From Variovorax sp. KBW07 (GTDB taxonomy: Bacteria; Pseudomonadota; Gammaproteobacteria; Burkholderiales; Burkholderiaceae_C): a DNA stretch of 43,166 bases. Position numbers and translations under genes: made by a program. Of this stretch, positions 38,471 through 43,166 are shown one piece after another (the first letter of the stretch is position 1; every line of letters starts with the position of its first letter). The stretch is taken from NCBI RefSeq assembly GCF_003852515.1, contig NZ_QAJK01000208.1, positions 1 to 43,166 of the forward strand, in the 5' to 3' direction. The notes under the pieces were generated by a model. That model was given only the letters and a program-made list of their open reading frames with translations, did not search any database and was not told where the DNA came from.

Positions 38471-39229
38471 TCAGCGGGCCGGCGTGCCCCAGCCCGCCAG
38501 CGCCGAGCGGCGCTCGATGCCCAGCTTGTCGAAGATGCGCCGCAGGTAGGTGCGCACCGTGGGCACGCCCACCGCCATGCGCCGCGCGATCTCCTTGTCG
38601 GTCAGCCCTTCGCGCACGCAGCGGGCCACCTCCTGCTCGCGTGCGCTCAGCAAGGCCCAGGCGGCTTCCTGTCCGCCGCGAGGGGCGGGCAGCGCCGGCG
38701 CCGTCGCCGCGCGCTGTGCCCGCTGGAGCGCTCCCGCGAAGGCCGGCTCGATCAGGTCGAGCAGCGCCTTCTCGTGGTCGCCGAAATCGCCGCGCCCCTT
38801 GCGGCGCCAGATGCGCAGGTCGCCCAGCGCGCGCTCGCCTTCGAAGGCATGCAGGTTCATGCCCCAGTGCAGGCCGTCGCGCGAGAGAAAGTCGGTAAAG
38901 AACGGGGTGCGCATCAGCGCGCGCTGCGGCATCACGTCGGTCACGCGCGTGGCGCGGCGGTGCGACTGCAACACGAAGGTGATGGGGTCGTGGTGCTGGT
39001 GCCACTGCGCATAGCGGTCGAGGTTGGCCGGGTCCATGTTCAGCGCCACGCGCGCGCCGAAACTGCGGCTTTCGGTGTTCCACACGAAAGAGGCGAACTG
39101 GTCCGCATGCAGCAGGTCGAGCAGCGCCCAGCCCAGGCGTTCGCGAATCTCGCGTTCGTTGCGCTCGTCTTGCGCCAGCAGCGTGAAAACGCCGCGCAGC
39201 GCGTGCTGTTCGGAGCCTGTCAGGTACAT
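38471..39229 (-). CDS. LuxR-type transcriptional regulator
   Basis: The 252-residue protein has a C-terminal LuxR/FixJ helix-turn-helix (about 190-245, LLSAREQEVARCVREGLTDKEIARRMAVGVPTVRTYLRRIFDKLGI) and an N-terminal domain of about 170 residues that looks PAS/GAF-like, not clearly an acyl-homoserine-lactone pocket, and no receiver domain is present. It converges on the amidase gene, so it may not regulate it. No autoinducer synthase is encoded nearby. Confidence 0.88.
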   Translation of the reverse strand: MYLTGSEQHALRGVFTLLAQDERNEREIRERLGWALLDLLHADQFASFVWNTESRSFGARVALNMDPANLDRYAQWHQHHDPITFVLQSHRRATRVTDVMPQRALMRTPFFTDFLSRDGLHWGMNLHAFEGERALGDLRIWRRKGRGDFGDHEKALLDLIEPAFAGALQRAQRAATAPALPAPRGGQEAAWALLSAREQEVARCVREGLTDKEIARRMAVGVPTVRTYLRRIFDKLGIERRSALAGWGTPAR

Positions 39230-39362
39230 CGCCGCCTCGCTTGTTTTCGCATCCCGGAGTAAGGCTAAGGTTTAGCAAGCGCCGCGCCAAGGGTGAATGT
39301 CCGGGGGCTCCGGGCTTGTCCCATCGGCGCCTTGCCCGCGAGGTGTTCCAATAGCGGTCTTC

Positions 39363-39794
39363 ATGAGCGCCATCGATCCCACCACCGGACCTTGCCCCTG
39401 CGGCCGCACCGACCGCCGCGACAAGCCCATCGGCTACGCCCTTTGCTGTGGCCGCTACCTCGACGATTTCGAGAACACGCCGGCGCCCGACGCCGAATCG
39501 CTGATGCGCTCGCGCTATTCGGCCTTCGTGCTGGAGCGGGGCGAATACCTGCTCGCCAGCTGGCACGCATCGAGACGGCCGGCCTCCATCGAGTTCGAGC
39601 CGGGCGTCAAATGGCTGGGGCTCGACATCCGCTCGCGCTCCGTGCTCGATGCCGACCACGCCGAGGTCGAGTTCGTCGCCCGCCAGCGCAGCAGCACCGG
39701 CACGGCCACCCGCCTGCACGAGCGCAGCCGTTTCGTGCGCGAAGGCGAGCGCTGGTACTACCTCGAAGGCGACTTGCAACAACCCGCGGGTTGA
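39363..39794 (+). CDS. YchJ-family protein (UPF0225)
   Basis: The 143-residue protein has an N-terminal metal-binding cysteine cluster GPCPCGRTDR ... YALCCGRYL (C-x-C plus CC) typical of YchJ, followed by the SLMRSRYSAFVLERGEYLLASWH segment and an NTF2-like body with WLGLDIRSRSV and RFVREGERWYYLEGD. The C-terminal SEC-C motif of some members is absent. Function is unknown. The start ATG at 39363 is where family sequence begins; an upstream in-frame ATG would add low-complexity residues. The thiC promoter -35 overlaps its stop. Confidence 0.85.
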   Translation: MSAIDPTTGPCPCGRTDRRDKPIGYALCCGRYLDDFENTPAPDAESLMRSRYSAFVLERGEYLLASWHASRRPASIEFEPGVKWLGLDIRSRSVLDADHAEVEFVARQRSSTGTATRLHERSRFVREGERWYYLEGDLQQPAG

Positions 39795-39819
39795 CGCGCC
39801 GGGCCGGGGCTCGCACAAT
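39791..39819 (+). promoter_or_regulatory. sigma70-type promoter of thiC
   Basis: TTGACG (39791-39796) and CACAAT (39814-39819) are separated by exactly 17 bp. Transcription would start near 39826, at the 5' edge of the TPP riboswitch. The -35 overlaps the YchJ stop codon. Confidence 0.65.
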
Positions 39820-39828
39820 CGGCCCCGC

Positions 39829-41904
<2,076 letters not shown>

Positions 41905-41989
41905 GCGGGCGCCCCTGCGCCCCTGCGGCGCCGGGGTCATTGCTACCATGGGGGACTTCGCTCGAACCTCCCCCCATCTTTCCAGTGCA

Positions 41990-42682
41990 ATGACCCCATT
42001 TCCTTTCGCCGCGGTCCTGTTCGACTGCGACGGCGTTCTCGTCGATTCAGAGCCCATCACCAACCGCGTGCTTGCCGAGATGCTCGGCGAACTCGGCTGG
42101 CACCTGACCACCGAAGAATCGATGAACACCTTCACCGGCAAGGCCGTGAAGGACGAGAGCGCGCTCATCGAATCCAAGACGGGCGTGGCCATCACCGACG
42201 AATGGCTCAAGGCCTTTCGCGCGCGCCGCAACGAGGCGCTGGAGCGCGACCTGGTCGCGATTCCCAACGCACCCGCCGCCATCCGCGAGATCTATGCCAG
42301 GCTGAAGGGCCGCATCGCTTGCGCCTCGGGCGCCGACCGCCACAAGGTCGAGCTGCAACTGGCCAAGGTCGGCCTGCTCGAGTGCTTCCAGGGCCGCATC
42401 TTCAGCGGCCACGAAATGCCCCGCTCCAAGCCGCACCCCGATGTGTACCTGGCCGCCGCCGAAGCGCTGGGCGTCGATCCGCGCCGTTGCGCCATCGTCG
42501 AAGACACGGTCACCGGCGCAATGGCCGGCGTGGCCGCGGGTGCCACGGTGTTCGGCTACAGCACCGGCGAATCGGGCCACAGCGGCCCCGGACCGCTGCG
42601 GGCCGCGGGCGCGGTGCAGGTGTTCAGCGACATGGCCGAATTGCCCGCGCTGCTATCGGGCTACCGCCTGCAGGCGGCCTGA
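41990..42682 (+). CDS. HAD-superfamily phosphatase (subfamily IA)
   Basis: The 230-residue protein has the HAD motif I FDCDGVLVDSEP (D12, D14), motif II ASGADR, motif III SKPHPDVY and motif IV IVEDTVTG. A small helical cap follows motif I. It resembles 6-phosphogluconate or phosphoglycolate-type phosphatases (YieH/Gph/beta-phosphoglucomutase group). The substrate is not determined. Being 85 bp after thiC, it could dephosphorylate a thiamine precursor, but that is only position-based. The ATG at 41990 is chosen over an upstream in-frame ATG because the domain begins there. Confidence 0.88.
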   Translation: MTPFPFAAVLFDCDGVLVDSEPITNRVLAEMLGELGWHLTTEESMNTFTGKAVKDESALIESKTGVAITDEWLKAFRARRNEALERDLVAIPNAPAAIREIYARLKGRIACASGADRHKVELQLAKVGLLECFQGRIFSGHEMPRSKPHPDVYLAAAEALGVDPRRCAIVEDTVTGAMAGVAAGATVFGYSTGESGHSGPGPLRAAGAVQVFSDMAELPALLSGYRLQAA

Positions 42683-42750
42683 GTTTCTGGTGCAATGACG
42701 CGAGGCGGTCGGTGACCGCATCGCAACACAAGCAACCAGGAGCCAGCCTC

Positions 42751-43077
42751 ATGACGTCCGAGTACAAGACCGAGCAACCCGACCGCACCGAGATCGATGC
42801 CCTGAAGGGCCCGGCGGTGGTGGAGTTCGGCACCAACTGGTGCGGAATCTGCAAGGCGGCGCAGCCGAACATTGCGGAGGCGTTTGCGAAGTACCCGGAC
42901 ATTCCGCGCATCAAGGTGGAAGACGGAAGCGGACGTCCGCTGGGGCGATCGTTCAACGTGCGGCTGTGGCCCACGCTGGTGTTCATGCGCGATGGGCAAC
43001 AGGTCGCGAAGCTGGTGCGTCCGGAAGACAGCCAGTCGATTGCCGATGCGCTTGCGTTGATTGCGTCGCCGGGCTGA
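42751..43077 (+). CDS. thioredoxin-family protein with CGIC active site
   Basis: The 108-residue protein has the thioredoxin fold: VVEFGTNWCGICKAAQPNI with the redox pair C31/C34, and the cis-proline loop LWPTLVFM. The active site is CGIC rather than the canonical CGPC, which usually raises the redox potential or alters partner choice. No signal peptide, so it is cytoplasmic. AGGAG lies 8 nt before the ATG. It follows the HAD gene by 68 bp. The last 89 bp of the window contain no gene I can support. Confidence 0.88.
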   Translation: MTSEYKTEQPDRTEIDALKGPAVVEFGTNWCGICKAAQPNIAEAFAKYPDIPRIKVEDGSGRPLGRSFNVRLWPTLVFMRDGQQVAKLVRPEDSQSIADALALIASPG

Positions 43078-43166
43078 GGCCTCGCTCTTTCGATTCCTTG
43101 CGCTGCGTCTTGCTTTAGGGGCGTCGTTCAGGGCGGCGCTCACGCCGACGGTGTGCTCTGCTCCGC

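Noticed and set aside
43078-43166. Possible gene start at the right edge
   Set aside because: No frame with family-like sequence can be read in the last 89 bp; the minus-strand frame there mirrors the thioredoxin gene.

Overview
The window is a GC-rich chromosomal stretch of a betaproteobacterium, most likely of the order Burkholderiales and family Comamonadaceae, with Variovorax-like gene content. This rests on remembered family resemblance (corC-lnt, glyQ/glyS-gmhB-plsC-YgjP, aceK, thiC with a THI box, the hppD/phhA cluster), not on a search. Genes are densely packed, with many 1-4 nt overlaps. I saw no rRNA, tRNA, CRISPR array, insertion sequence or phage gene. It reads as mostly core chromosome with some accessory genes.

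Layout. 1-5584 (minus): an aromatic amino-acid cluster, hppD - PheC-like lipoprotein - phhA, followed downstream by an acyl-CoA ligase and a metallo-beta-lactamase-fold hydrolase cut by the window edge. A Lrp/AsnC regulator (5731-6204) diverges from it across an intergenic region with two inverted repeats. 6314-10432 (plus): a GNAT acetyltransferase, the corC-lnt envelope pair, and two small proteins. 10457-11795 (minus): dps followed by a Crp/Fnr-type regulator. 12011-13276 (plus): a stand-alone receiver protein and a DUF1275 membrane protein. 13289-14419 (minus): a lipoprotein made of internal repeats. 14721-15800 (plus): a periplasmic asparaginase/glutaminase. 15808-18477 (minus): a lipid-kinase, phosphoesterase and PAP2-phosphatase operon.

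18737-24893 (plus): glyQ, a YdjM-like membrane protein, glyS, gmhB, plsC and a YgjP-type metallopeptidase. glyQ and glyS are separated by the membrane gene and by a terminator-like hairpin. 24894-29056 (minus): a metallo-hydrolase, a leucine-rich-repeat protein kinase, an RluA-type pseudouridine synthase and an SDR oxidoreductase, headed by a perfect 20-bp palindrome next to a divergent LiuR-like MerR regulator. 29664-32226 (plus): beta-carbonic anhydrase and aceK. 32305-38460 (plus): thiolase with an intrinsic terminator, M20 carboxypeptidase, acyl-CoA dehydrogenase, metallophosphoesterase and amidase. 38471-39229 (minus): a LuxR-type regulator. 39363-43077 (plus): a YchJ protein, a TPP-riboswitch-controlled thiC, a HAD phosphatase and a thioredoxin.

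How they fit together. The first cluster can take phenylalanine to tyrosine (PhhA) and 4-hydroxyphenylpyruvate to homogentisate (HppD), with a PheC-like protein that could supply phenylpyruvate or phenylalanine in the periplasm, or bind a ligand. Several operons concern the envelope (corC-lnt, DAG kinase/PAP2, gmhB-plsC). The thiC leader shows a complete riboswitch, a promoter at the expected spacing and a hairpin that buries the ribosome binding site. The least ordinary parts are the LRR-kinase operon, the PheC-like lipoprotein inside the tyrosine cluster, the repeat lipoprotein, and the Asp-to-Asn change in the catalytic motif of GmhB.
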